In this document: in pieces, positions 1-8,039 of the stretch
How positions within the stretch are numbered: the first letter of the stretch is position 1
How the letters are laid out: the number at the start of each line of letters is the position of its first letter
Position numbers and translations under genes: made by a program
Notes under the pieces: model-generated
What the model was told of the DNA's origin: nothing
The model's database searches: none
The model's input: the letters and a program-made list of their open reading frames with translations, nothing else
NCBI GenBank assembly: GCA_036266715.1
Contig: DATAXS010000015.1
Location: 1-33,047, forward strand
Reading direction: 5' to 3'
Source of the DNA: DATAXS01 sp036266715
Lineage (GTDB): Bacteria > Patescibacteriota > Minisyncoccia > UBA6257 > 2-01-FULL-56-20
DNA: 33,047 nt

Positions 1-570
1 AACTTTCTTTGGCAGAAGCCGAACGCGAGCCCCAAGCGGACGCTCGTGATAGACGATGCCGAGCTTTTGACGACGGAGGCCCAGAACGCACTCTTAAAGC
101 TTACCGAAGAGCCCCCCGCATCATCACTGCTCATTATCGTGGTATCCGATATAGAGAGCATCTTGCCGACAATCCTTTCGCGCATGCAAAAGATCTATTT
201 TGGGGTCGTGCCGGAGGCCGAAGTTGCGGCGCTGCTTCCCGCAAAGCAGAAAGAATTAGCAACGCAGGCGCTTGGCAAGCCGGGCCTTGCGTGGCGGCTT
301 GCAAACGACGAGGGATTTACGGAATCGCTCGGCAGTGCCGAAAAATTCCTAAAAACGCCCGCAGTCGCGCGGCGGGACTACATAAAAAAGCTTATTGAGC
401 CCGATGACTTTAACCTGCGCACATTCCTGGATGCGGTTATAATAACTTTGGCGCAGGAAAAGCCATCCAAAGCAAAGGCGGCGCTTTGGCATCGGACGCT
501 GGCACTTCAAGAAAACGCCACGAACTTTGGCCTCAACCCACGCCTCCAGCTGGAAGCACTGCTTGCATAG
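1..570 (+). CDS. holB: DNA polymerase III subunit delta'-like protein (5' truncated by window edge)
   Basis: The frame is open from base 1, so the N-terminal part with the Walker A region lies outside the window. What is visible begins with a typical clamp-loader AAA+ segment: the Walker B-like VIDDAE, then LLTTEAQNALLKLTEEPP and the sensor-1/SRC region with ILSRMQK. These are hallmarks of the DnaX/HolB family, whose members open the sliding clamp in the clamp-loader complex. The C-terminal ~110 residues are poorly conserved, which fits delta' better than the much longer DnaX. The gene sits 46 bp upstream of frr on the same strand. The family call is secure; delta' rather than another AAA+ clamp-loader paralogue is inferred from the short C-terminus. 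Confidence 0.8.
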   Translation, partial: NFLWQKPNASPKRTLVIDDAELLTTEAQNALLKLTEEPPASSLLIIVVSDIESILPTILSRMQKIYFGVVPEAEVAALLPAKQKELATQALGKPGLAWRLANDEGFTESLGSAEKFLKTPAVARRDYIKKLIEPDDFNLRTFLDAVIITLAQEKPSKAKAALWHRTLALQENATNFGLNPRLQLEALLA

Positions 571-616
571 TGCGCGCCGCTTAATATAAATTTCATCAAC
601 GGAAAATTAAATTATA

Positions 617-1177
617 ATGATAAAATCAGAAGAATTATTAAAAAATCTTGAAACGGCGCTTGTAGGCGTGACGGGCAAGCTCAAGCAGGACCTGGGGCAG
701 GTCCGGAGCAACCGACCATCCGCCGAACTCGTACAAGACATTAGGGTGAACATCTATGATCAGAACCTTTCCATCCGTGAACTGGGTTCCTTGAGTGTAC
801 TCCCGCCGCGCACGCTCCAAATCACCGTATGGGACAAGGCTGCGGTTGGCGCGGTCACAAAGGCCATAGAAAGCGGTCATTTGGGCCTTTCGGTCACAAA
901 CGACGGGAACAATATCCGTGCCACGCTTTCGCCGCTTGGCGACGAACGGCGCGAGGAGATGACCAAGCTCATTAAGAAGACCGCCGAAGCCGCACGCATC
1001 CAGATCCGCTCCCGGCGCGATGAAATAATGAAGCAGCTTAAGGATGCGGAGAGTAAAAAAGAAATCACGGAAGACGACTCGTTCAAAGGCAAAGAAAAGA
1101 TCCAAAAGGCGACGGACAAGGCGAATGGTGAAGTTGAGTCACTTGTTGAGGCAAAGTTAAAAGAATTGGGAGAATAA
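617..1177 (+). CDS. frr: Ribosome recycling factor
   Basis: This 186-residue protein has the length and sequence of RRF, which with EF-G splits post-termination ribosomes. The N-terminal helix is followed by the conserved QVRSNRPSAELV and IRVNIYDQ segments. The C-terminal three-helix bundle carries IRSRRDEIMKQLKDAE and KKEITEDD, close to the canonical RR.E/K....KEISEDD pattern. The start is the ATG at 617. No Shine-Dalgarno is visible, and the AT-rich stretch just upstream contains TATAAT overlapping the start codon, which is too close to serve this gene as a leaderless promoter. It lies between holB and the rseP-like gene and is probably co-transcribed with one or both. Confidence 0.96.
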   Translation: MIKSEELLKNLETALVGVTGKLKQDLGQVRSNRPSAELVQDIRVNIYDQNLSIRELGSLSVLPPRTLQITVWDKAAVGAVTKAIESGHLGLSVTNDGNNIRATLSPLGDERREEMTKLIKKTAEAARIQIRSRRDEIMKQLKDAESKKEITEDDSFKGKEKIQKATDKANGEVESLVEAKLKELGE

Positions 1178-1193
1178 TTTAACGCAAGTCGCA

Positions 1194-2264
1194 ATGCTAA
1201 TTATTATCATAGTCATCGTCGGTCTTTCACTCCTCATTCTCGGCCACGAAACCGGGCACTTTTTTGTGGCAAAGGCATTCGGATTGAAAGTTGACGAGTT
1301 CGGTTTCGGCTTCCCGCCGCGCATTAAGGCATGGAAGAAAGGGGAGACGGAATACAGCGTAAACTGGCTGCCTTTCGGCGGATTCGTGCGGATTGGCGGC
1401 GAGAACGGCGAGTTTGCCATGCTGGGCGCTGATGGCACCGCAAACGCCACGGAGGCTACCAATGCCGCGCCGCAGGATTCCTCCCGCCTGCTCTATGCCC
1501 AACCCGCATGGAAAAGGAGCTTGATCATGCTCGCCGGGGTGTTCATTAATTTTATTATTGGATGGTTGTTTCTTTCGCTCGTGCTCATGATCGGCGCGCC
1601 GCAGGCGCTCGTCATTACCTCCGTGGAACCGAATTCGCCCGCAGCGCAAGCGGGCATAATGTCGGACGACATCGTAAAAAACTTTACGACCGCGCAGAGC
1701 TTTATTGATTTTATAAACGCCCATCAGGGCGTCTCCACCACGGTCACGGTTGCGCGTGGCGACAAGGAACTCACGTTCACCGTGACGCCGCGGGTGAACC
1801 CTGGGCCGAACGAAGGCGCGCTGGGCGTGGAACTTGAAGAAGCGGGCCAGGCACGCGAACCGTTCTTTACTTCGCTCTGGTACGGCCTAGAGAACGCGGG
1901 CATTGTCCTCGTGCTCACTGCCCAAGCGTTCTACCAGCTCATTGAACAGTTGTTCGTCCATGCCTCACTTCTGCCGGGCGTCGTAGGCCCGGTCGGCATC
2001 TTCGGTGTGGCGGAGGAAACCGGGAAAATCGGCCTTGTATATTTGCTCCAACTTTTAGGCATCATTTCCATCAATCTCACGATAGTAAACCTCATCCCGT
2101 TCCCGGCGCTGGATGGCGGCCGGTTCCTGATGGTCATTATTGAAAAGATAAAAGGCAAAGCGATTTCCGCGCGCACCGAGGCCATTGTGAACGGACTTGG
2201 TTTTGCATTCCTCATCACCCTCATGATCTTGCTCACCATACGGGACGTGAGCGGGTTGATTTAA
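1194..2264 (+). CDS. rseP: RseP-like site-2 zinc metalloprotease (M50)
   Basis: A 356-residue intramembrane protease. The first TM helix carries the zinc-binding HETGH motif (residues 18-22), followed by the family-typical FGFGFPPR and the PFGGFVRIGGE loop. A second TM segment near residues 108-128 precedes one PDZ domain (about 135-215, with NSPAAQAGI). C-terminal helices contain NLIPFPALDGGRF, whose Asp completes the zinc site. S2P/RseP enzymes cut transmembrane substrates after a first cleavage outside the membrane. E. coli RseP has two PDZ domains; a single one, as here, is common in shorter bacterial homologues. The start is 16 bp after the frr stop, so co-transcription with frr is likely. 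The substrate is unknown. Confidence 0.93.
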   Translation: MLIIIIVIVGLSLLILGHETGHFFVAKAFGLKVDEFGFGFPPRIKAWKKGETEYSVNWLPFGGFVRIGGENGEFAMLGADGTANATEATNAAPQDSSRLLYAQPAWKRSLIMLAGVFINFIIGWLFLSLVLMIGAPQALVITSVEPNSPAAQAGIMSDDIVKNFTTAQSFIDFINAHQGVSTTVTVARGDKELTFTVTPRVNPGPNEGALGVELEEAGQAREPFFTSLWYGLENAGIVLVLTAQAFYQLIEQLFVHASLLPGVVGPVGIFGVAEETGKIGLVYLLQLLGIISINLTIVNLIPFPALDGGRFLMVIIEKIKGKAISARTEAIVNGLGFAFLITLMILLTIRDVSGLI

Positions 2265-2300
2265 GCCCGGCGCACAATACGAATTCTGCGAGACAGGAAC

Positions 2301-2329
2301 TTGTATGGGTGGCGTATGTGGCGTATCCT
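2301..2329 (+). promoter_or_regulatory. Sigma70-type promoter for the small zinc-knuckle gene
   Basis: TTGTAT (2301-2306), a 17-bp spacer and TATCCT (2324-2329) predict a start near 2336. That gives a leader of about 22 nt containing an AAGGAGG Shine-Dalgarno at 2347-2353. The layout contrasts with the leaderless promoters of most neighbouring genes. Confidence 0.5.
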
Positions 2330-2357
2330 TAACGTAGAGTTGTTTCAAGGAGGTCCT

Positions 2358-2606
2358 GTGTCAAAGGCACTCGGAGCTGCCCTGGCCAGATCACCCGACC
2401 CACCGCCCAAATCCCTGCCCGTCGTACGTCCCCGTGAAAATGGTCACTACTCAGGTGAAGATTTGGCTCGGTATTTGGAAACAAAGATTGACCCCCAATG
2501 CGAAGCCGCGATCCACGCGCACATCCGGCATTGCGACGACTGTCGTGATGAAGTAGACAAGGTTCAGAGAACTATCTGGAGTGCCATCAAGTTCCCCGGT
2601 TTCTGA
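2358..2606 (+). CDS. Small zinc-knuckle protein (anti-sigma-like zinc finger), unknown function
   Basis: The GTG at 2358 is chosen because AAGGAGG ends 5 bases before it; an upstream ATG at 2301 in the same frame lies inside the likely promoter. The product is 82 residues. The N-terminal half is Pro-rich and the C-terminal half has an HIRHCDDCRDEV segment (H-x3-C-x2-C), which resembles the zinc-binding core of the putative zinc-finger/anti-sigma family, with a Cys before it (DPQCEAAI) as a possible fourth ligand. No TM segment follows, so it is not a membrane-anchored anti-sigma factor of the usual kind. It has its own promoter and a strong terminator, so it forms a monocistronic unit between rseP and msrB. 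Function unknown. Confidence 0.7.
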   Translation: MSKALGAALARSPDPPPKSLPVVRPRENGHYSGEDLARYLETKIDPQCEAAIHAHIRHCDDCRDEVDKVQRTIWSAIKFPGF

Positions 2607-2631
2607 TAGCGCGCTTTCGCCCGCGACTAAG

Positions 2632-2664
2632 AAGGGACTGGCTTCCATGCTGGTCCCTTTTCTT
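2632..2664 (+). terminator. Intrinsic terminator after the zinc-knuckle gene
   Basis: An 11-bp stem (AAGGGACTGGC with GCTGGTCCCTT, two G-U pairs) and a 6-nt loop are followed by TTTTCTT. It insulates the small gene from msrB, whose -10 box starts 14 bp further on. Confidence 0.75.
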
Positions 2665-2674
2665 GTTGGTTTTC

Positions 2675-2683
2675 TGTTATACT
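2675..2683 (+). promoter_or_regulatory. Extended -10 promoter of msrB (leaderless)
   Basis: TGTTATACT (TGn + TATACT at 2678-2683) ends 6 nt before the msrB ATG at 2690, so transcription is predicted to start at or next to the A of the start codon. No Shine-Dalgarno is present. Confidence 0.6.
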
Positions 2684-2689
2684 TTCTCC

Positions 2690-3097
2690 ATGGATGCCAC
2701 TAACGACGACTTGAAAAAGAAATTGACCCCTGAACAGTACCACGTGATGCGCGAAGGGGGTACCGAGGCGGCGTTCACCGGGAAATATTGGGATGATCAT
2801 TCAAAAGGCATGTACAGATGCGCGGCGTGCGGCACCGAGCTTTTTTCTTCAGAAACCAAGTTTGATTCCGGCACCGGCTGGCCGAGCTTTACCGAACCGG
2901 CAAACCGCGTGAACGTGGAGCTCCGGCAAGACGATAGTTACGGCATGCACCGCACCGAGGTCATTTGCAAAAACTGCGGGTCGCACCTTGGCCACGTGTT
3001 TGACGACGGCCCGGCGGACAAGGGCGGCAAGCGCTATTGCATCAATTCGGTCTGTTTGGACCTCGTGAAAACCGAGGGAACCACGGAAAAGAAATGA
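2690..3097 (+). CDS. msrB: Peptide-methionine (R)-S-oxide reductase
   Basis: The 135-residue product matches MsrB, which reduces the R epimer of methionine sulfoxide in oxidised proteins. Two CxxC pairs (C44/C47 in CAAC, C93/C96 in CKNC) form the structural zinc site. FDSGTGWPSF and GSHLGHVFDDGP are the family signatures, and the catalytic Cys is C117 in RYCINS. The ATG at 2690 is preferred over an in-frame upstream ATG at 2663, which would fall in the terminator and promoter of the preceding unit. The stop overlaps the pepA start (ATGA at 3094-3097), so the two are translationally coupled. A separate msrA lies at 13473-14024 on the other strand. Confidence 0.96.
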   Translation: MDATNDDLKKKLTPEQYHVMREGGTEAAFTGKYWDDHSKGMYRCAACGTELFSSETKFDSGTGWPSFTEPANRVNVELRQDDSYGMHRTEVICKNCGSHLGHVFDDGPADKGGKRYCINSVCLDLVKTEGTTEKK

Positions 3098-4581
3098 AGA
3101 TATCGTTCGGCACCAAGCCAACGCCCAAAAGTCCGTTCGTGTTCTTTTTGCAGGACGGACAAGACATCTTGAAATACCCTCTCATGCGCTTTCTCGCGAA
3201 TGAGGAAGTGAACTATATCCGTGGGGCAAAACGCTCGTTTTCGGTAAAAGAGAAGCAATCCAAAATATTTATTCTGCCGGGCACCGAGCGGCCGGCAATA
3301 CTCGTGGGCGTCGGCACAAAACAAGCGTTCGACTACGGTAAAGTGTGGCTTGGAATGCGCATCGCCGTGACGGTTGCCCGCAGGGAACGGTTGGACCGCA
3401 TCACGTGCTGGGGGAGCCCCGTAGGCGAGCCGGAAAAGACCCGAAACGTGTTTGAGAACATCGCCGCGAACATCCTGATGGCAAATTTTGAATTTGTGAA
3501 GTACAAGACGCCACCGCCGGAGGGATTCCACTTTTTGAAAGCCGCCGAGTTCGTGGGGGAAAAGAAAGATAAAGATATTACCGAAGGACTGCACCGTGGC
3601 ATGGTGATCGGCGAGGAGGTGAACCGCTGCCGCGACCTTGCCAACACGCCCGGCGGCGACATGACGCCAGAGGTGCTGGCGCGGCACGCGCAGCGGGCAG
3701 CGCGCGGGCTCGGCATTACGGCAAAGATATTAAACGAGGCAAAAATAAAGTCCCTCAAAATGGGAGGCGTGCTCGGCGTGGCAAAAGGTTCCGAGGCGCC
3801 GCCGCGCTTCATCATTCTTGAGTATATGCATGGACAGAAAACGGAAAAACCACTCATCCTTGTGGGCAAGGGCGTGACCTTTGACGCCGGCGGCCTGAAT
3901 CTCAAGCCTGGCGAGCATATCTACGAAATGCACATGGATATGTCCGGCGGCGCGGCGGTCATCCACGCGCTCATTGCCGTGGCGCGCCTCAAATTGCGCA
4001 AAAACATTGTGGCGCTTGTTCCCGCCGTGGAAAACATGCCATCGGGCGAAAGCTACCGTCCGGGCGACGTGCTCCGAACCATGTCCGGCAAGACAATAGA
4101 GGTTTTGAATACCGATGCCGAGGGCCGCGTTATTCTTTCCGACGCGCTCGAGTACGCCAAACGGTACAAGCCCGCGCTTGTGGTGGATGTGGCGACGCTT
4201 ACGGGTGCCGCGATGGTTGCCCTCGGCCTGCACTACACCGGCCTCTTTACATCGGATAAAAAACTCGAAGAGCGTTTCCGCGCTATTGGCGAAGCAACCG
4301 CAGATCCCGTTTGGCCATTGCCGCTCAGTGCCGAATACGAGGAAGAGGTCAAGGGGACCTTTGGCGATTGGGCGAATACGGGAAAGCCGGGCAGGGGCGG
4401 CGGCGCGTCAACCGCGGCTGCGTTCCTTTGGCAGTTCGTAAAAAATGCAAAGGGTGAGCAGGAATACCCGTGGGTACATTTGGATATTGCGCCGCGCATG
4501 ACCGCGGTCGAAGGGGAGTATTTGGCGAAAGGGGCCGCAGGCGCCCCCGTGAGACTGCTCGTCCGATTAATGGAAAATTAA
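3094..4581 (+). CDS. pepA: Cytosol (leucyl) aminopeptidase, M17 family
   Basis: A 495-residue protein with the two-domain layout of M17 leucyl aminopeptidases, which release N-terminal residues using two metal ions. The C-terminal catalytic domain holds VGKGVTFDAGGLNLKPG (metal- and substrate-binding Lys and Asp near residue 258-264), HMDMSGGAA, and the signature NTDAEGRVILSDAL (about 339-352). The start ATG at 3094 overlaps the msrB stop; an upstream in-frame ATG at 3037 would lie deep inside msrB. Co-transcription with msrB may link repair and turnover of damaged proteins, which is inference. The family call is certain; substrate preference cannot be read from the sequence. Confidence 0.95.
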   Translation: MKISFGTKPTPKSPFVFFLQDGQDILKYPLMRFLANEEVNYIRGAKRSFSVKEKQSKIFILPGTERPAILVGVGTKQAFDYGKVWLGMRIAVTVARRERLDRITCWGSPVGEPEKTRNVFENIAANILMANFEFVKYKTPPPEGFHFLKAAEFVGEKKDKDITEGLHRGMVIGEEVNRCRDLANTPGGDMTPEVLARHAQRAARGLGITAKILNEAKIKSLKMGGVLGVAKGSEAPPRFIILEYMHGQKTEKPLILVGKGVTFDAGGLNLKPGEHIYEMHMDMSGGAAVIHALIAVARLKLRKNIVALVPAVENMPSGESYRPGDVLRTMSGKTIEVLNTDAEGRVILSDALEYAKRYKPALVVDVATLTGAAMVALGLHYTGLFTSDKKLEERFRAIGEATADPVWPLPLSAEYEEEVKGTFGDWANTGKPGRGGGASTAAAFLWQFVKNAKGEQEYPWVHLDIAPRMTAVEGEYLAKGAAGAPVRLLVRLMEN

Positions 4582-4606
4582 TCTTTGGGGTTCTACTGTG
4601 TTTTAG

Positions 4607-5602
4607 ATGAAACACAGAAATAAGATAACGGTAATTTTTGTAATTCTTATTATCGGGGGCGTTGCGGCGGCCATGGTTGGCGTTTCGTTTGCCTATCGGG
4701 GAGACAGCACCCTTCTTGCCAATGTTTCTTCCGTGACCCCGCCACCAACCCCCACGCCGACTTCAACGGATATAGCCATTCAGGCATTTACGCCGGAGCC
4801 AACGCCCACTCAAACGCCCACACCCGCACCGACCGTTACCGTTGCCCCGACCCCCGTCGCCACGCCCATACCGGCTCCGAGCGCGGCACCAAGCGCCACG
4901 CCAGCGCCAACCCCGTCACCGACTTCCACGCCGGATCCAAGCCAAACGCCAACGCCGCTACCAACGCCACTACCAACTCCGCTGGTCACACCCACGCCAT
5001 TCCCCACGGCAACCCCAACGCCCACAGGCCCTCCGCAACCGTATGCCATAACAAACTTTACGGGGCAGACCGACTGGGACAATGCGTGGGGCACTATGAC
5101 CGTAGATAGCCAAGGGTTTATGCATCTCGGCGCGGCGAGCGACACATCCGGCGCATCAATACTGCTTAACGGCTCGGATAATTGGTCCGATTACGTGGTG
5201 AGTACGACCGTAGATTGGGTGGGAGGGGAGACCGTTTCGTTAAATGGTTATTATACCGACGGAAATAATTACACCCATTGTTTCTTTGACCGGACGGCAA
5301 GTGATGTGGTGGATATTGATCTGGACCAGTTTATCAACGGCAACCAAATACAATTGGCTCAGGGAGAAGTGACGGAAACCTCTGCGTTCTTTGCCGGCGA
5401 CATCAGCCTCGGGATGACACTAAATGGCGCGGCGATGACCTGTTCGCTTGGCACTCACACGATCTCAAGCCAGGGGACCGGATATACGCTGAACCCTCCA
5501 TATAAAGGACCCGTGGGCATCTCGGTGTGGGATCCGCAAAATGGAAATGCCCAGATAGTCATTAAGGCCATTAGTGTAGAAAAGGTGGTAAATCCGCAAT
5601 AG
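4607..5602 (+). CDS. Membrane-anchored surface protein with Pro/Thr linker and jelly-roll-like C-terminal domain
   Basis: 331 residues. A short basic N-terminus and one hydrophobic helix (about 8-30) act as signal anchor. Residues about 45-145 form a low-complexity linker of TPTP, APTPT and TPLPT units, encoded by degenerate CCAACGCC-like repeats. The last ~185 residues (from YAITNFTGQTDWDNAWG) look beta-rich and resemble concanavalin/LamG- or DUF1080-type folds: SDYVVSTTVDW, a Gly-rich turn, CFFDR and a final VGISVW strand. It probably displays a carbohydrate- or ligand-binding domain away from the membrane; that is inferred from architecture only. Two Cys (CFFD and MTCSLG) could form a disulfide. 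It follows pepA by 25 bp with no clear terminator between. Confidence 0.75.
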   Translation: MKHRNKITVIFVILIIGGVAAAMVGVSFAYRGDSTLLANVSSVTPPPTPTPTSTDIAIQAFTPEPTPTQTPTPAPTVTVAPTPVATPIPAPSAAPSATPAPTPSPTSTPDPSQTPTPLPTPLPTPLVTPTPFPTATPTPTGPPQPYAITNFTGQTDWDNAWGTMTVDSQGFMHLGAASDTSGASILLNGSDNWSDYVVSTTVDWVGGETVSLNGYYTDGNNYTHCFFDRTASDVVDIDLDQFINGNQIQLAQGEVTETSAFFAGDISLGMTLNGAAMTCSLGTHTISSQGTGYTLNPPYKGPVGISVWDPQNGNAQIVIKAISVEKVVNPQ

Positions 5603-5651
5603 GACCGAAGGCACAAGGACATAACCCCTACAACACGGAGAAATAGTATTC

Positions 5652-5657
5652 TATAAT
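5652..5657 (+). promoter_or_regulatory. -10 box predicting a leaderless transcript
   Basis: A perfect TATAAT ends 6 nt before the ATG at 5664. No TGn extension and no convincing -35 are seen. Confidence 0.5.
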
Positions 5658-5663
5658 GAACAC

Positions 5664-5951
5664 ATGGACACCTTGATCCACGCGGACATCTTTTTCTTTG
5701 TAACGACCATCGCGGTGGTGCTCGTGACCATTGCACTCATCATCGCGCTCATCTATTTGATCCGCGTCCTCCGGCAAGTGGAAGAGATAGGAAAGGAAAT
5801 TAAGGCGGAAACGGTGCTTGTGCGTGAAGATATTAAAGAGTTGCGGGACAATGTCCGGCGCGAGGGGTTCAAGCTGCAACATCTCTATAATTTTGTAACC
5901 CGTTTGATAAAGCCTAAAAAATCCTCAGCCTCTCCAAGGTCGAAAAAATAA
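5664..5951 (+). CDS. Small single-TM protein with cytoplasmic coiled coil
   Basis: 95 residues. A hydrophobic segment at about 9-34 (FFFVTTIAVVLVTIALII and following) is followed by an amphipathic, charged helix rich in Glu, Lys and Arg (about 35-75) and a basic Ser/Lys tail ending SPRSKK. The layout resembles DUF948-like or phage-holin-like small membrane proteins that are common in CPR genomes, but I see no diagnostic motif. The -10 box 6 nt upstream and the gene 16 bp downstream (5968) suggest a two-gene unit of small envelope-associated proteins ending at the terminator at 6416-6450. Confidence 0.75.
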   Translation: MDTLIHADIFFFVTTIAVVLVTIALIIALIYLIRVLRQVEEIGKEIKAETVLVREDIKELRDNVRREGFKLQHLYNFVTRLIKPKKSSASPRSKK

Positions 5952-5967
5952 TTCATTCGAAGAATAG

Positions 5968-6393
5968 ATGCCTAAAAAATCAAATTCTAAAAATATGCAG
6001 GCGCGGAAAATAGCGCTTGAGGCGGGTGCGGGGGTTTTCACCGCCGCAGCGCTTGCAGCCGGCGCGGCATATCTTCTTTCTGACAAGAAGCGGCAGGTAA
6101 GGGCCAAGGCGTGGGTGGCAAAGACCCGGCGCGAGGTGGCGGCGAACATAAAGCGGGCCCGGAGGATGAGCGAGACAGAATATACGCGCATCGTGAATGC
6201 CGCAGTCAAGCGCTATGGAGGCCTGAGCGATGCGAACAAGATGGAACTCGCGCGGGTCGCCATGGATCTCAAGGGTGAGTGGCAACGATTACAGAAGATC
6301 GCGCGGGCGAAAACGGGGACGAGAAGCACGGCGAAGAAAGCAAGCGGGAGCCGCGCTGCAAAAAAGACGCGGGCTTCGCGACGGGCCAGGTAG
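5968..6393 (+). CDS. YtxH-like small protein with histone-like basic tail
   Basis: 141 residues. After a basic start there is a hydrophobic Ala/Gly-rich helix (about 16-36, GAGVFTAAALAAGAAYLLS) immediately followed by a Lys/Arg-rich helical region; this hydrophobic-then-charged pattern is typical of YtxH-type proteins. The C-terminal ~30 residues (SGSRAAKKTRASRRAR at the end) resemble Ala/Lys/Arg-rich histone H1-like tails and could bind nucleic acid or acidic polymers. It lies 16 bp downstream of the single-TM gene and ends just before a strong terminator. Function unknown. Confidence 0.7.
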   Translation: MPKKSNSKNMQARKIALEAGAGVFTAAALAAGAAYLLSDKKRQVRAKAWVAKTRREVAANIKRARRMSETEYTRIVNAAVKRYGGLSDANKMELARVAMDLKGEWQRLQKIARAKTGTRSTAKKASGSRAAKKTRASRRAR

Positions 6394-6415
6394 CCATCGC
6401 CGCATCAGAAAAGAG

Positions 6416-6450
6416 AAAAAAGACCCGGGTCATCCCGGATCTTTTTATTT
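6416..6450 (+). terminator. Intrinsic terminator
   Basis: AAAAAGA-c-CCGGG, loop TCAT, CCCGG-a-TCTTTTT, followed by ATTTT. The stem has one internal mismatch. The A- and T-tracts on the two sides make it potentially bidirectional. Confidence 0.75.
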
Positions 6451-6510
6451 TACTTTCGGCATATTATTCGCGCGCCGTGTACGCTTCATTAAATTTTTAT
6501 TAAAAAACTT

Positions 6511-6540
6511 TTGACAATTGAGGGGTTCTCGGAATAAAAT
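6511..6540 (+). promoter_or_regulatory. Strong sigma70-type promoter, leaderless start
   Basis: A consensus TTGACA (6511-6516), an 18-bp spacer and TAAAAT (6535-6540). The -10 box ends 6 nt before the ATG at 6547, so the predicted +1 coincides with the start codon. It is the best -35/-10 pair among the leaderless genes here. Confidence 0.7.
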
Positions 6541-6546
6541 TTATCC

Positions 6547-6756
6547 ATGACCGTAGATGATCTCGCAGTATCACTACAAAGAGAGTTTCAAAGCATATAT
6601 AAAGAGTTCGGAAAGGTCCACAAAAGGATTGATGAATTGGAAGAGCATATGAACGCCCGCTTTGATGTATTTGAAAATCGAGTTGACACGCTTGAGCGCC
6701 CCATGGATGCGCTCGTGCGCGAGCGGACGCGTCTCGCCGGTCGTTCCATGGTATAG
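6547..6756 (+). CDS. Short coiled-coil protein
   Basis: 69 residues with heptad-like spacing of hydrophobics through KVHKRIDELEEHMNAR and FENRVDTLER. It resembles the short, abundant MTxxDLA...FxxVxxRFDxLE-type coiled-coil proteins of Parcubacteria, whose function is unknown. The C-terminal ~18 residues (ALVRERTRLAGRSMV) are not heptad-like and break from the usual family ending, so a frameshifted or shortened end is possible. It has its own strong promoter and converges on the MacB-like operon 40 bp away. Confidence 0.6.
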   Translation: MTVDDLAVSLQREFQSIYKEFGKVHKRIDELEEHMNARFDVFENRVDTLERPMDALVRERTRLAGRSMV

Positions 6757-6796
6757 GTTCGCCACGGGAACCGATGGGAACCCCCGATTTTTTGCC

Positions 6797-8038
6797 TTAT
6801 TCGTATCTCAGCGCCTCAATAGGGCTCTTCCTGGCCGCCTGGCGCGCGGGGTAGATGCCAAAGGCGATGCCGGTGCCGGCGGCCACCACGAGCGCGATGA
6901 TCACGGCCGAGAGGGGGAATGCAAAGACCCATCCGGCAGTGAAGTGTGAAATGATAAGATATGCCGCACTGACGAACGCGGCGCCCACCGCGACGCCGAT
7001 CACTCCGCCGGCAAAAGTCACGAGCACGGATTCTATCAAGAATTGCTGAAGGATGTCTTTATCCGTGGCACCTACGGCCTTCCGCAGGCCTATCTCACGC
7101 GTGCGCTCAATGACCGACACAAGCATGATATTCATAATACCGATGCCTCCCACGACGAGCGAGATGGAAGCGATCGCGGTCAGGAATAGCGTCAAAACCG
7201 AAGTGATGCTCCCGATGAGAGAAAGAATGTCCTGTTGGGTTTCAATAGTGAAGTCATCCTGGTTGGAATTCGTGATGCCGTGGTCCTGCTCAAGGATGGT
7301 TTCCACGCGGCTCTGCACAAAGCTCACGTTATACGCTGGATTTGCTTCCACAATGATGTCGCTGAAATAATTTGTGCCGAGCATCTGGTCTTGGGCCACG
7401 GTTGAGGGCACAAGCACAAGATTATCCTGGTCAACGCCAAAGGCGCCTGTTCCTTTTGGTTCCAGTACGCCGACCACGCGGAACGACTGGTTTGCAAGAA
7501 GGATGGTTTTGCCGACGGGTTCAAGGTTGCCAAAAAGCGTTTGTGCGAGCACGGAGCCGATCACCGCGACGTGGTTGTATGCATCCACGTCGCTTTGCGT
7601 AAAAGGATAACCGTCCGTAACCACAAAGTTCCGCACGTCAAAGAAGTTTCCCGTCACGCCGTCGTACGTGACGGTCTCACTGTTATCGCCATAGGATACC
7701 GTGCCCTGGCCGCGCGCTTCCGCCGTAACCGCGGAGATGCTCGGTTCGCGGGAAAGTGCATCCACATCTTCTTGCTTTAAGCTCGTGACGACGATTCCCT
7801 GCGCTTGGGCGGGGGAGGAGAGGCGTCCGTTATTTGAGCCGCCCGGAATGACAATGATGAGATTTGATCCAAGCCCCTGGACTTGCTGGAGAATGTAATC
7901 CTGGGCCGATTGGCCAATGGACATAAGAATGATGACCGAGGCAATGCCGATTATGATGCCGAGCATGGTAAGGAGCGTCCGGGTCTTCCCGTGCTTCAAG
8001 CTTTCTGTTGCGGAACGAAGTGAATCGCGTAGTCTCAT
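6797..8038 (-). CDS. macB: MacB/FtsX-type ABC transporter permease
   Basis: 413 residues. An N-terminal TM helix (KTRTLLTMLGIIIGIASVIIL) is followed by a large extracytoplasmic MacB-type periplasmic-core domain (about 50-285) and three C-terminal TM helices, with the FtsX-family signature VIERTREIGLRKAVGAT between TM2 and TM3. This is the type VII ABC architecture, which works as a mechanotransmission pump rather than a classical channel. In this family the permease is often a separate polypeptide from the ATPase, as here. The ATG at 8038 is chosen because it lies 1 nt after the ATPase stop; an earlier in-frame start at 8110 would overlap the ATPase gene by 70 bp. Third gene of the exporter operon. 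Confidence 0.93.
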   Translation of the reverse strand: MRLRDSLRSATESLKHGKTRTLLTMLGIIIGIASVIILMSIGQSAQDYILQQVQGLGSNLIIVIPGGSNNGRLSSPAQAQGIVVTSLKQEDVDALSREPSISAVTAEARGQGTVSYGDNSETVTYDGVTGNFFDVRNFVVTDGYPFTQSDVDAYNHVAVIGSVLAQTLFGNLEPVGKTILLANQSFRVVGVLEPKGTGAFGVDQDNLVLVPSTVAQDQMLGTNYFSDIIVEANPAYNVSFVQSRVETILEQDHGITNSNQDDFTIETQQDILSLIGSITSVLTLFLTAIASISLVVGGIGIMNIMLVSVIERTREIGLRKAVGATDKDILQQFLIESVLVTFAGGVIGVAVGAAFVSAAYLIISHFTAGWVFAFPLSAVIIALVVAAGTGIAFGIYPARQAARKSPIEALRYE

Positions 8039-8039
8039 G

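Noticed and set aside
613..618. TATAAT at the frr start as a leaderless promoter
   Set aside because: The box overlaps the ATG, so transcription from it would begin inside the coding sequence.
4740..5030. CRISPR or tandem-repeat array in the CCAACGCC-rich stretch
   Set aside because: The repeats are short, degenerate and in frame with TPTP/APTPT codons; they encode a protein linker and have no spacers.
6760..6796. Terminator between the coiled-coil gene and the MacB operon
   Set aside because: GGGAACC repeats and a T-run are present, but no convincing stem could be drawn.
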